Assembly (NCBI RefSeq): GCF_039543245.1
Contig: NZ_BAABJJ010000044.1
Coordinates: 1 to 64,000, forward strand
Reading direction: 5' to 3'
Source: Algibacter_G agarivorans
GTDB taxonomy: Bacteria > Bacteroidota > Bacteroidia > Flavobacteriales > Flavobacteriaceae
Length of the DNA stretch: 64,000 bases
Shown: in pieces, positions 25,821-33,459 of the stretch
Position numbering within the stretch: position 1 is the stretch's first letter
Layout of the letters: the number at the start of each line of letters is the position of its first letter
Made by a program: the position numbers and the translations under genes
The notes under the pieces: model-generated
Databases searched by the model: none
What the model saw: the letters and a program-made list of their open reading frames with translations, nothing else
Told to the model about the DNA's origin: nothing

Positions 25821-27998
25821 TTATATTTCATAATTACCAAAGTATGTCTTGTGTTTTTTATTATCACCGAAAATAGACATTATTGCTGGTTGTCCATTAA
25901 GCTTGGCTTCATTCATAAGTTCACTAAATTGGACCTTATCGTCACCGCTCATTGACAATCCACAGTTTTTAGGATGACTGTGCCATTCGCCTAAATATTT
26001 GAGGTTTTCATTGGTTGTATTACCTATAATTTCAAGCTTTTCACTTACACCTTTTATGCCTCGTATAAATAACGTTGGTTTTTTGATGCTATCTTCTGGT
26101 GCTAGAATTGTATTGGTCACATAGACCTTCTTGTAGAAGTTATCAATAGCACCTATTAAAATACCACCCGTTTCATTAGGCAACTTGTCAATTCTGAATT
26201 TTGATATTTTGTTTAGAGTGCTCTCGTTGAAAAATATCGTCCAGCCGTTAATTTTGTCTTCAAACCAATCATCTATCAAAAAAGTATAGTGATTAATAGA
26301 ACTGGACTTGTCCATTTTCCAAATATCAATTGAGGCATTATCATTATTTAAGTTTTTCTTGAATGCTTTGGATGCGATACCTGAAAAAATAGCAAGGTTC
26401 TCTTGAGGGATTTTTGAGGTAATATCTCTACAACCACGTGCATATCTAATTTTTTTATCTTGCTCAAAGGCCAAGTGTTGGGACAAGCTGGTATCTGCTA
26501 GTAACTCTTTATAATACTGGATTTCCAACAAATCTAAAGGATAATAACTTTCGCTATCTTCTGTAAGCATAACTAAATCGTTGCCCATAGGATTTAGGAA
26601 CGAAGAAAACTTTCTTACCGTCTTTATTTCGTTTGCCAAGTATCTTTCTACACCGATAGATGTTGACATATCGAGGATAACATCTGATTTAAGAAGTGTT
26701 GATTTCTCGACATCATAAATATTTTGTAGAAGAGGCTTAGAAAAATTACAGTCATTTAAAAGGCTGTTCGCTTGTTTTGAAATGGCTTCTGCCTTGTTTA
26801 CTGTAATTTGGTTTTCAATATCTGTGGAAGCGTGTCTTATAAAATTGTGTGGAAGTAAAATGTCTTTATCTATGAGGTTCCATTGACCAAAACCACTTCG
26901 AGCAAGGTTCATAAAAAACTGAGAGCCTAAAGCACCAAGGCCAATCAGCGAGAACTTGGATTCTGACCACTTTTTATCGATTCCGCTATAATTTTTAGCC
27001 AATGTTTTGTTTAAGCACAAGTGTGGGCTTAATATTTCAATACTAATTGATGAAAGTTTGCTTTCACTTAGGTTTTGTTCTATTTCGAATACATTATTAA
27101 GATTAACAACTGTTCTACCAAAAATGGTTGACAACTCACTGATCGTAGCATTAATTTTAAATCCGGCTAAAGTTGGCTCAGAATTCTTGGTATCCCTTAA
27201 AACGGGAATTTCCACAATTAAAAAAACTATTCCTTTCCAAAAATCCCCATTGATTTTATGCGATAACCCACTATTGATCAATTCATTGATTTTTGGTTTT
27301 AAAAGATTAAGTAAGTCAATATCTTTTGATTTAAACAATTCGCTCAAGGTATATAGGTTATCGACTCTTTGGTGTACAACACCATTATCCAAAGGCGGTG
27401 TAGCAATAAACAACCTATGGATTGGCGTACCAAGAGAACTGTTTGTGGTTTTGTAAAAACCACTTGGCAATTGCTTGATGTAATTATTGTTTGGGTCAAC
27501 TATAATTCCATTACTACCAATGACAAAAGGTTCTAAAGGTTGGTCTTCTTGGTGTAGCTCATCTCTTGCAGTAAGTTCTAACCAGTTTTTAATGGATTGT
27601 AGAAAATAAGAGCCAGACCAATGGTGTTTTAGCTCTTCAAAATTATCTTCAAATATGCAAAGACTTACAGGTCTTTTGTCTTTAGTTATGTTTGTGTGAG
27701 GTAATCCAATTGGAAAATTATCCCTTAATGCAAAAACCTTGGGTAATTCCTGAATGTTCTCAGTAGTTATTATAACTATTGCTTCTTCCTGCCTAATATC
27801 ATTTATTGGGTTATTAGGAATATCAGGTAGAAAATTCAAAAATAAAAACTCATCATTATCGCTGCCCTGTAACACCTCAAAAAGTTTTACAGTCCCGCCA
27901 AAAGCATCGATTGAAGATGTTATTTGTTTTGATTTCTCATTTTTAAGCTCTTCAATCTTTACTTTTTCGGTTGATGGGTTTGTGTAATCTTGCTTCAT
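25821..27998 (-). CDS. E2-E1-JAB triple-fusion ubiquitin-like conjugation protein
   Basis: 725 residues combining three ubiquitin-pathway activities. About 40-160 looks like a prokaryotic E2: GLPHTN, then SLCIF with a candidate catalytic Cys114, a Trp and EPF. About 345-560 is an E1/ThiF domain with GLGALGS (353-359), the ATP-binding Asp in LIDKDILLPHNFIRH and a candidate catalytic Cys523 in ARGCRDIT. About 600-725 is a JAB/JAMM peptidase with Glu609, EWHSHP (His673, His675) and S-x-x-D ending at Asp687, so all metal ligands are present. CBASS type II splits these between Cap2 (E1-E2) and Cap3 (JAB). It starts 2 bases after the MBL gene. Confidence 0.85.
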   Translation of the reverse strand: MKQDYTNPSTEKVKIEELKNEKSKQITSSIDAFGGTVKLFEVLQGSDNDEFLFLNFLPDIPNNPINDIRQEEAIVIITTENIQELPKVFALRDNFPIGLPHTNITKDKRPVSLCIFEDNFEELKHHWSGSYFLQSIKNWLELTARDELHQEDQPLEPFVIGSNGIIVDPNNNYIKQLPSGFYKTTNSSLGTPIHRLFIATPPLDNGVVHQRVDNLYTLSELFKSKDIDLLNLLKPKINELINSGLSHKINGDFWKGIVFLIVEIPVLRDTKNSEPTLAGFKINATISELSTIFGRTVVNLNNVFEIEQNLSESKLSSISIEILSPHLCLNKTLAKNYSGIDKKWSESKFSLIGLGALGSQFFMNLARSGFGQWNLIDKDILLPHNFIRHASTDIENQITVNKAEAISKQANSLLNDCNFSKPLLQNIYDVEKSTLLKSDVILDMSTSIGVERYLANEIKTVRKFSSFLNPMGNDLVMLTEDSESYYPLDLLEIQYYKELLADTSLSQHLAFEQDKKIRYARGCRDITSKIPQENLAIFSGIASKAFKKNLNNDNASIDIWKMDKSSSINHYTFLIDDWFEDKINGWTIFFNESTLNKISKFRIDKLPNETGGILIGAIDNFYKKVYVTNTILAPEDSIKKPTLFIRGIKGVSEKLEIIGNTTNENLKYLGEWHSHPKNCGLSMSGDDKVQFSELMNEAKLNGQPAIMSIFGDNKKHKTYFGNYEI

Positions 27999-28000
27999 AC

Positions 28001-29140
28001 TTATCCTGCTCTTCCTGCCCTTGATGGTTTACTTAGACCAGAACTTATTGCAGCTGCTGAAGCTTTAATTAGTGTTGCGCCATAATCATCTATTTCAAAA
28101 ACAATAGGTTTTTTAAAATCATCATAGAATTTTTGTGTGTTTTTAAAATTGCTAATACCTACAACATTGGTGTATTCTGTTTTTGCAGGGTAGTGAGGCG
28201 GATTGTCTTTGTCATTTACAACTTTCTTTGAAGTAGCCACAACCTTAGCCCCTGTGAGACTATAGTTTAAAATGTCAATCGAGGTTTGTTTTGGTTCAGA
28301 ATTGTCAATACCCTTGTCATCGTCCTTATAAGGTGTATCGTTGAAAAATGTCCAAGAGCAATGATGTGGTGTTTGGAAAATATCCCATTCCAAAGCATCT
28401 TTGTTGTCATTTTTTTCTGATTTTTCTTTAATCGTTGCCCAGCGATAGTGGTCTGCATCACCACCGTGTAATATTCTACACGAAAAATCACTTCCGTTGC
28501 TTTTGTAGAACCGTGCTTGATAAACAATACTGGACATATTTCTGTCCTCTTTTGCATTGCAGTCAATTACGTCTGCTTTGAATGGTGCGTGTATAAAAAA
28601 CTCAAAATTCTTTAGACTAGTATCGTTAATTTGTGTTACTGTGCTGCCTGGTATATGTTGTGGAACATTGGTAAACTCGTTATTGTCGTCATACCCAATT
28701 AGGACTAACCTGTTTCCACGCTCATCTTTAGAGCTGTCATTACTTTTGTATAGATTTCTTCTTCGCCTTACCTCTTTTCTTATTACACCAGCATCTGAAT
28801 CATCAGATATATTGTTGTCGCCAAGTATATACTCGTTGACCCACAATTCGTCAATGATTATTTTATCATCGTTATCATCATAGGAACTGATTTTTCCAGT
28901 ATGAAAGTGGTTTTTGAAATTTAAGCAATGGTCGTTGTCGTGGTGTGTCAAGATGAATAAATCCGTGTAAGGCTTGTCATCTCTTGTGTCCAGTTCTTCT
29001 ATAAGGTTCTTTTTTACATCATAAATGCCATCTTTAACCTCTCGTATATTGCAATCTGTTATAATGTTTGCATTGCTTGTCTTGAAAAGTGAGGTGTCAC
29101 CGTTACCAACAGGATAATATTTTACTTTGTTCTTTCCCAT
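28001..29140 (-). CDS. metallo-beta-lactamase-fold protein, ComEC-like, with Gly-ending tail
   Basis: 379 residues, no signal peptide. FILTHHDNDHC (66-72) is the H-x-D-x-D-H metal motif of the ComEC branch; LHGGDADHYRW (225-234) and QTPHHCSW (257-263) supply the later ligands, so the site looks intact. The fold hydrolyses nucleic acids or phosphodiesters in known relatives; the substrate here is unknown. The core ends near 360 and is followed by a flexible tail SAAAISSGLSKPSRAGRAG with a C-terminal Gly. First gene of the three-gene operon, 2 bases before the E2-E1-JAB gene. Confidence 0.85.
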   Translation of the reverse strand: MGKNKVKYYPVGNGDTSLFKTSNANIITDCNIREVKDGIYDVKKNLIEELDTRDDKPYTDLFILTHHDNDHCLNFKNHFHTGKISSYDDNDDKIIIDELWVNEYILGDNNISDDSDAGVIRKEVRRRRNLYKSNDSSKDERGNRLVLIGYDDNNEFTNVPQHIPGSTVTQINDTSLKNFEFFIHAPFKADVIDCNAKEDRNMSSIVYQARFYKSNGSDFSCRILHGGDADHYRWATIKEKSEKNDNKDALEWDIFQTPHHCSWTFFNDTPYKDDDKGIDNSEPKQTSIDILNYSLTGAKVVATSKKVVNDKDNPPHYPAKTEYTNVVGISNFKNTQKFYDDFKKPIVFEIDDYGATLIKASAAAISSGLSKPSRAGRAG

Positions 29141-29227
29141 ATTTTTATTTTTTTAACATTTTATTTACAAATTTTGCGCCAATCTGGTATAAATATCAAT
29201 TATGACAAATTGGCTGTTTTTTCAATT

Positions 29228-29269
29228 TTAATTATGGTAGTCTTTTCTTAAAAAGACTACCATAATTAA
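29228..29269. other. perfect 19-bp hairpin between MBL operon and small genes
   Basis: Two 19-base arms (29228-29246 and 29251-29269) pair perfectly around CTTA. The hairpin lies 4 bases past the stop of the 51-residue gene and about 90 bases before the MBL start. There is no T-tract on either side beyond the A/T-rich stem, so it may be a terminator, an mRNA-protecting structure or an operator. Confidence 0.7.
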
Positions 29270-29273
29270 GCCT

Positions 29274-29429
29274 CTAATTAGATTGCTCTAACATAGAAGC
29301 AATGCCACTTATAATAACAAGAGTTGCAATACCAAAGACAATAGCTTTAGCTACATCACCTTTAACATTTACACAATTATTCTTGTGGCATAGACTAAGT
29401 TTCCCTTTAGAGAAATTAATACTATTCAT
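29274..29429 (-). CDS. 51-residue membrane microprotein
   Basis: A small frame on the minus strand: MNSINFSKGKLSLCHKNNC, then VNVKGDVAKA, a single hydrophobic helix (IVFGIATLVIISGIA) and a short tail SMLEQSN. The Cys-His-x3-Cys spacing before the helix is striking. I do not recognise a family. It lies downstream of another microprotein gene and upstream of the MBL operon on the same strand, and is followed directly by the perfect hairpin. Confidence 0.55.
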   Translation of the reverse strand: MNSINFSKGKLSLCHKNNCVNVKGDVAKAIVFGIATLVIISGIASMLEQSN

Positions 29430-29483
29430 ATAATGAATTTTAAGGTTTTACATTCTCCATTTAGAGCTGTGGAGTTCCGCTCG

Positions 29484-29609
29484 TTACTTTCCTTTACTAT
29501 CCTTTCTATTACTTCTAATATGTTCTTTAACAGTAATAGTTTTTCCATTTACTCTCTTTTTGTGTTCTGGAATTCTGTTGAATTTTTTACCAGATGAATC
29601 TTTTGCCAT
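29484..29609 (-). CDS. 41-residue basic microprotein
   Basis: Minus-strand frame reading MAKDSSGKKFNRIPEHKKR, then VNGKTITVKEHIRSNRKDSKGK. It is preceded by the A-rich leader AAAAATAAAATT that is typical of flavobacterial starts. About one third Lys/Arg, soluble, perhaps nucleic-acid binding. The K-R-V-x-G-K-T-x-x-V-x-x-H pattern resembles short basic proteins I have seen without known function. It lies 54 bases before the 51-residue gene. Confidence 0.55.
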   Translation of the reverse strand: MAKDSSGKKFNRIPEHKKRVNGKTITVKEHIRSNRKDSKGK

Positions 29610-29717
29610 AATTTTATTTTTATGTTGAATTTACTTTTCATTATATTTGACCCTCCCTATTAATTATTTACTAGCATTTTATTGTTTAAACAGAGGTTTT
29701 GTGGGTGTCGTCCACTC

Positions 29718-29751
29718 ATATACCATTATAGATATATCCGTTTTGGTATAT
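29718..29751. promoter_or_regulatory. inverted repeat before the sigma-like gene
   Basis: ATATACCA (29718-29725) and TGGTATAT (29744-29751) form a perfect inverted repeat with an 18-base spacer, ending 2 bases before the ATG at 29754. Suited to bind a dimeric regulator of this operon, and possibly of the divergent microprotein genes. Confidence 0.45.
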
Positions 29752-29753
29752 AA

Positions 29754-30440
29754 ATGAATACAAACACTAATCAAGACATAGATTTTGAAAAACTACCTAG
29801 CGTTGACCTGCTGGACTACATTTCTTTTAAGGATGAATTTCCTAAAGAGGCAGAAGCCGCTTTTGTGCAGTTCTGTTATAGATTTGAGAAAGATTTGAAA
29901 CGTAAGTCCGAAATTTATTGCAATAAGTATGGATATAACGAAGTGGTAGCTTTAGAAATAACACATTGTACTTTTGCAAGGGTATGGAAATATCCCACTT
30001 TTGATAAAGATAAGTCCAAGGCTAAAGATTTTGACAAAGGCATACTTATTTGGATGTATCGAATTTTATACACCCAGATAATTAAATATGGCGAAAAAAA
30101 CACTTGTGCAGAGCCTACTGAAGAAGAAGATTTAAGTCTGGTCACAAATTCAGATGAATTGTTGTCTAAGTTTGATGTGCCAGACGATGCTGAGGCAAAA
30201 AGGGTAGTTGTTGCGAAACTTAAAACCATTGAACGAGCACTTACGCAATTATCAGAAAAACATCGAATTATATATTTTACCTACAGAGCCTATCAAAAGG
30301 AAGGAAAAAAAGTACCGAGAACGATTACGAAATTGCTCAGGGAAAAACTTTCTCTAACTCAAAAATCTGTGAACACCTATTACGGAGATGCACATAGACA
30401 CGTTACTAACTATTTAGACATTATGAATGGCCAAGCCTAA
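29754..30440 (+). CDS. sigma-70-like (ECF-type) RNA polymerase sigma factor
   Basis: 228 residues. Region 2-like helices run from about 30 to 105 (FVQFCYRFEKDL, then EITHCTFARVWKYPTFD), and region 4-like helices from about 160 to 222 (LTQLSEKHRIIYFTYRAY, KSVNTYYGDAHRHV). It lacks any sensor domain. The similarity is moderate, so a sigma-like DNA-binding regulator is the safer wording. First gene of three with overlapping frames; divergent from the microproteins and the MBL/E2-E1-JAB operon, which it may control. Confidence 0.65.
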   Translation: MNTNTNQDIDFEKLPSVDLLDYISFKDEFPKEAEAAFVQFCYRFEKDLKRKSEIYCNKYGYNEVVALEITHCTFARVWKYPTFDKDKSKAKDFDKGILIWMYRILYTQIIKYGEKNTCAEPTEEEDLSLVTNSDELLSKFDVPDDAEAKRVVVAKLKTIERALTQLSEKHRIIYFTYRAYQKEGKKVPRTITKLLREKLSLTQKSVNTYYGDAHRHVTNYLDIMNGQA

Positions 30441-30771
30441 AAAAATAGAACTAATTGAAGTAGCTCAGTTGGACAGTTGGTTGGGTTCAACAGGTTTTCT
30501 CTTTCCTAGCAATGAACTTGAATTAGATAGGTTCAATAAGCTATATGAAGATTATGACTATAAATTGGATGATAAACCAATCGACCCAATTGCTATAATC
30601 AATAATACATTTCATAGAGAGCCAAAAGTAATTACAATGTTTGAAGAAAATGTAGTTGAGGAAATTGAAAGCCTAAGAATGGTCGCAAGAAAAGGCAAAA
30701 AAGATTTGCCTCAACATATTATAGATAAAATGCTGAGAAAACACAATCAAGATTCTAGTGATTCGGAATAA
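30427..30771 (+). CDS. unknown 114-residue protein between sigma-like factor and ImmA
   Basis: No recognised domain. Acidic and soluble, beginning MAKPKKIELIEVAQLDSWLG, with a predicted helical C-terminal half (EENVVEEIESLRMVARKGKK) and a polar tail. Its start overlaps the sigma-like gene by 14 bases and its end overlaps the protease gene by 14 bases, so all three are coupled. Position between a sigma-like factor and a protease suggests an anti-sigma or adaptor cleaved by the protease; this is inference only. Confidence 0.7.
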   Translation: MAKPKKIELIEVAQLDSWLGSTGFLFPSNELELDRFNKLYEDYDYKLDDKPIDPIAIINNTFHREPKVITMFEENVVEEIESLRMVARKGKKDLPQHIIDKMLRKHNQDSSDSE

Positions 30772-31546
30772 ACAGAGCATAAAGCAATTAGCAGAAAGTA
30801 TCGCTTTAGAATATCAAGAAAAAATAACACCTCTTGACAAAATATTAGATGATGAAGGTTTGTCGGTGTACTACGACAGCTATGGCAAGAACTCTTTTGA
30901 TGGAATGACTCTGTATGATAAGGGGAAGTTTTACATTCATATAAATACTGACTTAGGGAACAGACCTGATTCTGCAAGAGGACGATTTACTTTGGCTCAC
31001 GAGCTCGGACATTACTATATAGATTCTCATAGAATTGGATTGAAAAAAGGGCTTTTAGAGCCACACCCATCTAGAACTAACCAGAAGCAGTTCAACCAAA
31101 TTGAAAGAGAGGCTGATTTTTTTGCGTCCTGCTTGCTGATGCCAGAGGAAAGATTCTCAAAAGACTTTTATCGTAAAACCTTCAGTATTGAGTTAATAGA
31201 TTTTTTAAAAGATGAATACGGTGTTAGCAGAACTGCGTGCGCATTCAGGTTTGCTGATATAGGAAATCATGATATTATGATTGTCTATGGCGTAAGCGGA
31301 AAAGTTGGTTGGAAGTATTGTAGTGAGCATTTTCCTTATAAATATTTGTTATATGAAAATAAGGTAGCACCAAATACAGTTATGGGCGAGTATTTTAAAA
31401 ATGTTACAGATGACCTATTTAAAAAAGAAGAGATTTGGGCCGTTGATATTTTTAACTATGTCAAGGAAGATGATACCCCTAGAAAGTTTTTTGAACATTG
31501 CATTACATATAGGGATAAAGCTCTGAGCATTATTTGGGAAGAATAG
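30758..31546 (+). CDS. ImmA/IrrE-family metallopeptidase
   Basis: 262 residues from a GTG start (GTG ATT CGG), chosen because it overlaps the preceding gene by the same 14 bases as the previous junction. The zinc site is FTLAHELGHYYID (His81, Glu82, His85) with the third ligand in EREADFFASCLLMP (Glu118). Relatives (ImmA, IrrE, CapP) cleave repressors when triggered by DNA damage or phage. The C-terminal half (about 150-262) is unassigned and may be the sensor. Confidence 0.85.
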   Translation: MIRNKQSIKQLAESIALEYQEKITPLDKILDDEGLSVYYDSYGKNSFDGMTLYDKGKFYIHINTDLGNRPDSARGRFTLAHELGHYYIDSHRIGLKKGLLEPHPSRTNQKQFNQIEREADFFASCLLMPEERFSKDFYRKTFSIELIDFLKDEYGVSRTACAFRFADIGNHDIMIVYGVSGKVGWKYCSEHFPYKYLLYENKVAPNTVMGEYFKNVTDDLFKKEEIWAVDIFNYVKEDDTPRKFFEHCITYRDKALSIIWEE

Positions 31547-31587
31547 TTGCCTATGTCACAGTCACCGATTTAACGAATGCAACAATA

Positions 31588-32634
31588 TTAAAAATTAATT
31601 GTCTTATACCAATAAAAGAAAGCTTCCGGATTACTCTTTTTCAATTTATTTAGCCTATTGAATTGAGGGTTCTCAATCAACCAATCTTTAACTTGTAAAG
31701 GATTTTTAAAGGTATCTAACTTGGTAAGTGCTTCATTTTTTAAAACCTCTGCTAAATAAGCTACCTTAGCTGCCGCCATAATAGCCTCTTCTATATTAAA
31801 TTTTGAAATAGTAAAATTCACAAAATTGCTAATACCTAATTGCAAATGCTTAAATTCATCTGATTTGACATCTCTAGTTGATAATACATAGCAAGCTTCT
31901 TGAGTATCTTCCAATACCTCGGTAGCGGACACCTCTAACTTTCTAAACTTAATTTCTTCTTGAACGACTTTGTAGTAACTATTTTGTACGACTCTTAAAT
32001 CTGCGATATTATCCATTAAAAAAGACACATCAAACAATTGCTTTATTATTTCTACAGGTCTGTTTTTGCTATATAGTATTCCTGTTGTTTTTGGTGCAAA
32101 AGCTGTTAATTTGTCCCCTAAAATAGCATCAAATGTTGGCATCTGTACCGTGGTAATTTCTCCTGTTGTTTGAATCCAATCATGTGCTATTGGAATTTCC
32201 ATTAGTTCTGGATATGGATTTGGCGTGTATAATATATCTAATAGTATTGGTTCAATACTTCCATCTACATTACTTGTATAGTACTTCTTAAAATGCCCTA
32301 TTGGTGCATCTGATGTGTGCTTTCTATTGTTGTCATCTTCCCAATGCGTAAACACAGAATTTTTATTTATTTTTTCTAGAATAGTTTCTATCTCACTTTG
32401 TGTTTGTTCTGTGATAATATCTATATCAATTGAAAACCGTTTTGGTTCTTTGGTTGCTAATAATAATGCTGTGCCTCCTTTAAAAATAAACTCTAATCCG
32501 TTCAACTTTAATTGCTCTAGAAAGGCCAATGCATATATGACTTTTTCTATCAATTTAGGATCAAATTTCTTTTTTCCTAAATTTCTTTTGACTTCATAAA
32601 TCCAATCTGGATGATATGTTATTGGTTCTATCAT
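31588..32634 (-). CDS. AbiEii-family nucleotidyltransferase toxin
   Basis: 348 residues of the AbiEii/AbiGii family. FKGGTALLLATKEPKRFSID gives the GG motif (53-54), Ser68 and catalytic Asp70 and Asp72. Family toxins add nucleotides to tRNA and block growth; they act as phage-abortive type IV toxin-antitoxin systems. It lies 21 bases after the AbiEi-like gene on the same strand; the second of two matched inverted repeats falls between their coding cores. Convergent with the ImmA gene. Confidence 0.88.
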   Translation of the reverse strand: MIEPITYHPDWIYEVKRNLGKKKFDPKLIEKVIYALAFLEQLKLNGLEFIFKGGTALLLATKEPKRFSIDIDIITEQTQSEIETILEKINKNSVFTHWEDDNNRKHTSDAPIGHFKKYYTSNVDGSIEPILLDILYTPNPYPELMEIPIAHDWIQTTGEITTVQMPTFDAILGDKLTAFAPKTTGILYSKNRPVEIIKQLFDVSFLMDNIADLRVVQNSYYKVVQEEIKFRKLEVSATEVLEDTQEACYVLSTRDVKSDEFKHLQLGISNFVNFTISKFNIEEAIMAAAKVAYLAEVLKNEALTKLDTFKNPLQVKDWLIENPQFNRLNKLKKSNPEAFFYWYKTINF

Positions 32635-32640
32635 TATTAA

Positions 32641-32679
32641 TTAAGTTTTGGCAAATTATTTAATTTTTGCCAAAGTTAA
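32641..32679. promoter_or_regulatory. AbiE operator 2, between antitoxin and toxin
   Basis: TTTGGCAAA (32647-32655) and TTTGCCAAA (32666-32674) are inverted with a 10-base spacer, as at operator 1. The right half lies in the last codons of the antitoxin gene. Confidence 0.6.
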
Positions 32680-33405
32680 ATTTGTTAAATCTTCTACTTC
32701 TTTTTCTCTATTTCGCCTATATGCATAACGCTTCATTTTATTTTTATTTACTTCATACTTCTCAAACATATTGAGATAAATAGACTTAATTTCTCCTTGT
32801 TGTGCTGCGTATACTTTAGTATCAATAGTCATATCGACCAATAATTTCTCCAGGGTAGGCACAGTTATTTTGTCAATTTCTTGAAGTGGTGCCTCAGATA
32901 TTAAATGCTTTAAAATAATGACATCTTCACTATTGCTAATATACAAATTGAATGTTTCTGCATCTGGCTCTATATAGACCTGCTTTCCTTGTTCCTTTAA
33001 AGCATGAAATACAGATTCTGTAACATCTTTATCTAATTCTAAAATCGTATAGAATTTAAATGGTTGATGCCTCATAAATTCGTTTAACCATTTTGTATCC
33101 CAAATACAAAAATCTGCAAATGGGTAATCTTTTTTAACTTTATTGAATAAACGCTTTAAATTGCCATCTATAATTGGAGTATATGATTTTTTCTCTTTTA
33201 GCGCATATATACCTCTTGCCGGATTTTTAATAACTCCTTCCTTTTTTAATCGTGATAAATAAACGTTAATAGTACTTAGTTTTAGTTCGGGAAAATCTAA
33301 TACAATACATTTAACCAACTTATCTTTTGAAATGGTTGATTGTTCATTAAAATATGATTGTATTTTACTCTCTAAAGCGCTAAACAAGGTATGGGTCTGT
33401 TTCAT
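32656..33405 (-). CDS. AbiEi-like antitoxin/repressor
   Basis: 249 residues. An N-terminal winged helix (about 20-70; LSTINVYLSRLKKEGVIKNPARGIYALK) binds DNA, and the rest is an AbiEi-like C-terminal domain (DUF6577-type in Bacteroidota). Such antitoxins repress their own operon through inverted repeats and neutralise AbiEii without a stable complex. An inverted repeat lies exactly at its start codon and another at its 3' end. Confidence 0.8.
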   Translation of the reverse strand: MKQTHTLFSALESKIQSYFNEQSTISKDKLVKCIVLDFPELKLSTINVYLSRLKKEGVIKNPARGIYALKEKKSYTPIIDGNLKRLFNKVKKDYPFADFCIWDTKWLNEFMRHQPFKFYTILELDKDVTESVFHALKEQGKQVYIEPDAETFNLYISNSEDVIILKHLISEAPLQEIDKITVPTLEKLLVDMTIDTKVYAAQQGEIKSIYLNMFEKYEVNKNKMKRYAYRRNREKEVEDLTNLTLAKIK

Positions 33406-33445
33406 TAAACTTTGGCAAATTACATAATATTTGCCGAAGTTTAAT
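33404..33445. promoter_or_regulatory. AbiE operator 1, overlapping antitoxin start
   Basis: ATTAAACTTTGGCAAA (33404-33419) and TTTGCCGAAGTTTAAT (33430-33445) form a 16-base inverted repeat with one mismatch and a 10-base spacer. It covers the start codon region, so bound repressor would block the promoter or initiation. Confidence 0.7.
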
Positions 33446-33459
33446 CGCTTTTATGATAA

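Noticed and set aside
24300..33450. CBASS locus with a CD-NTase
   Set aside because: No protein here has the cyclase signature next to the E1/E2/JAB gene; the only nucleotidyltransferase fold is the AbiEii toxin.
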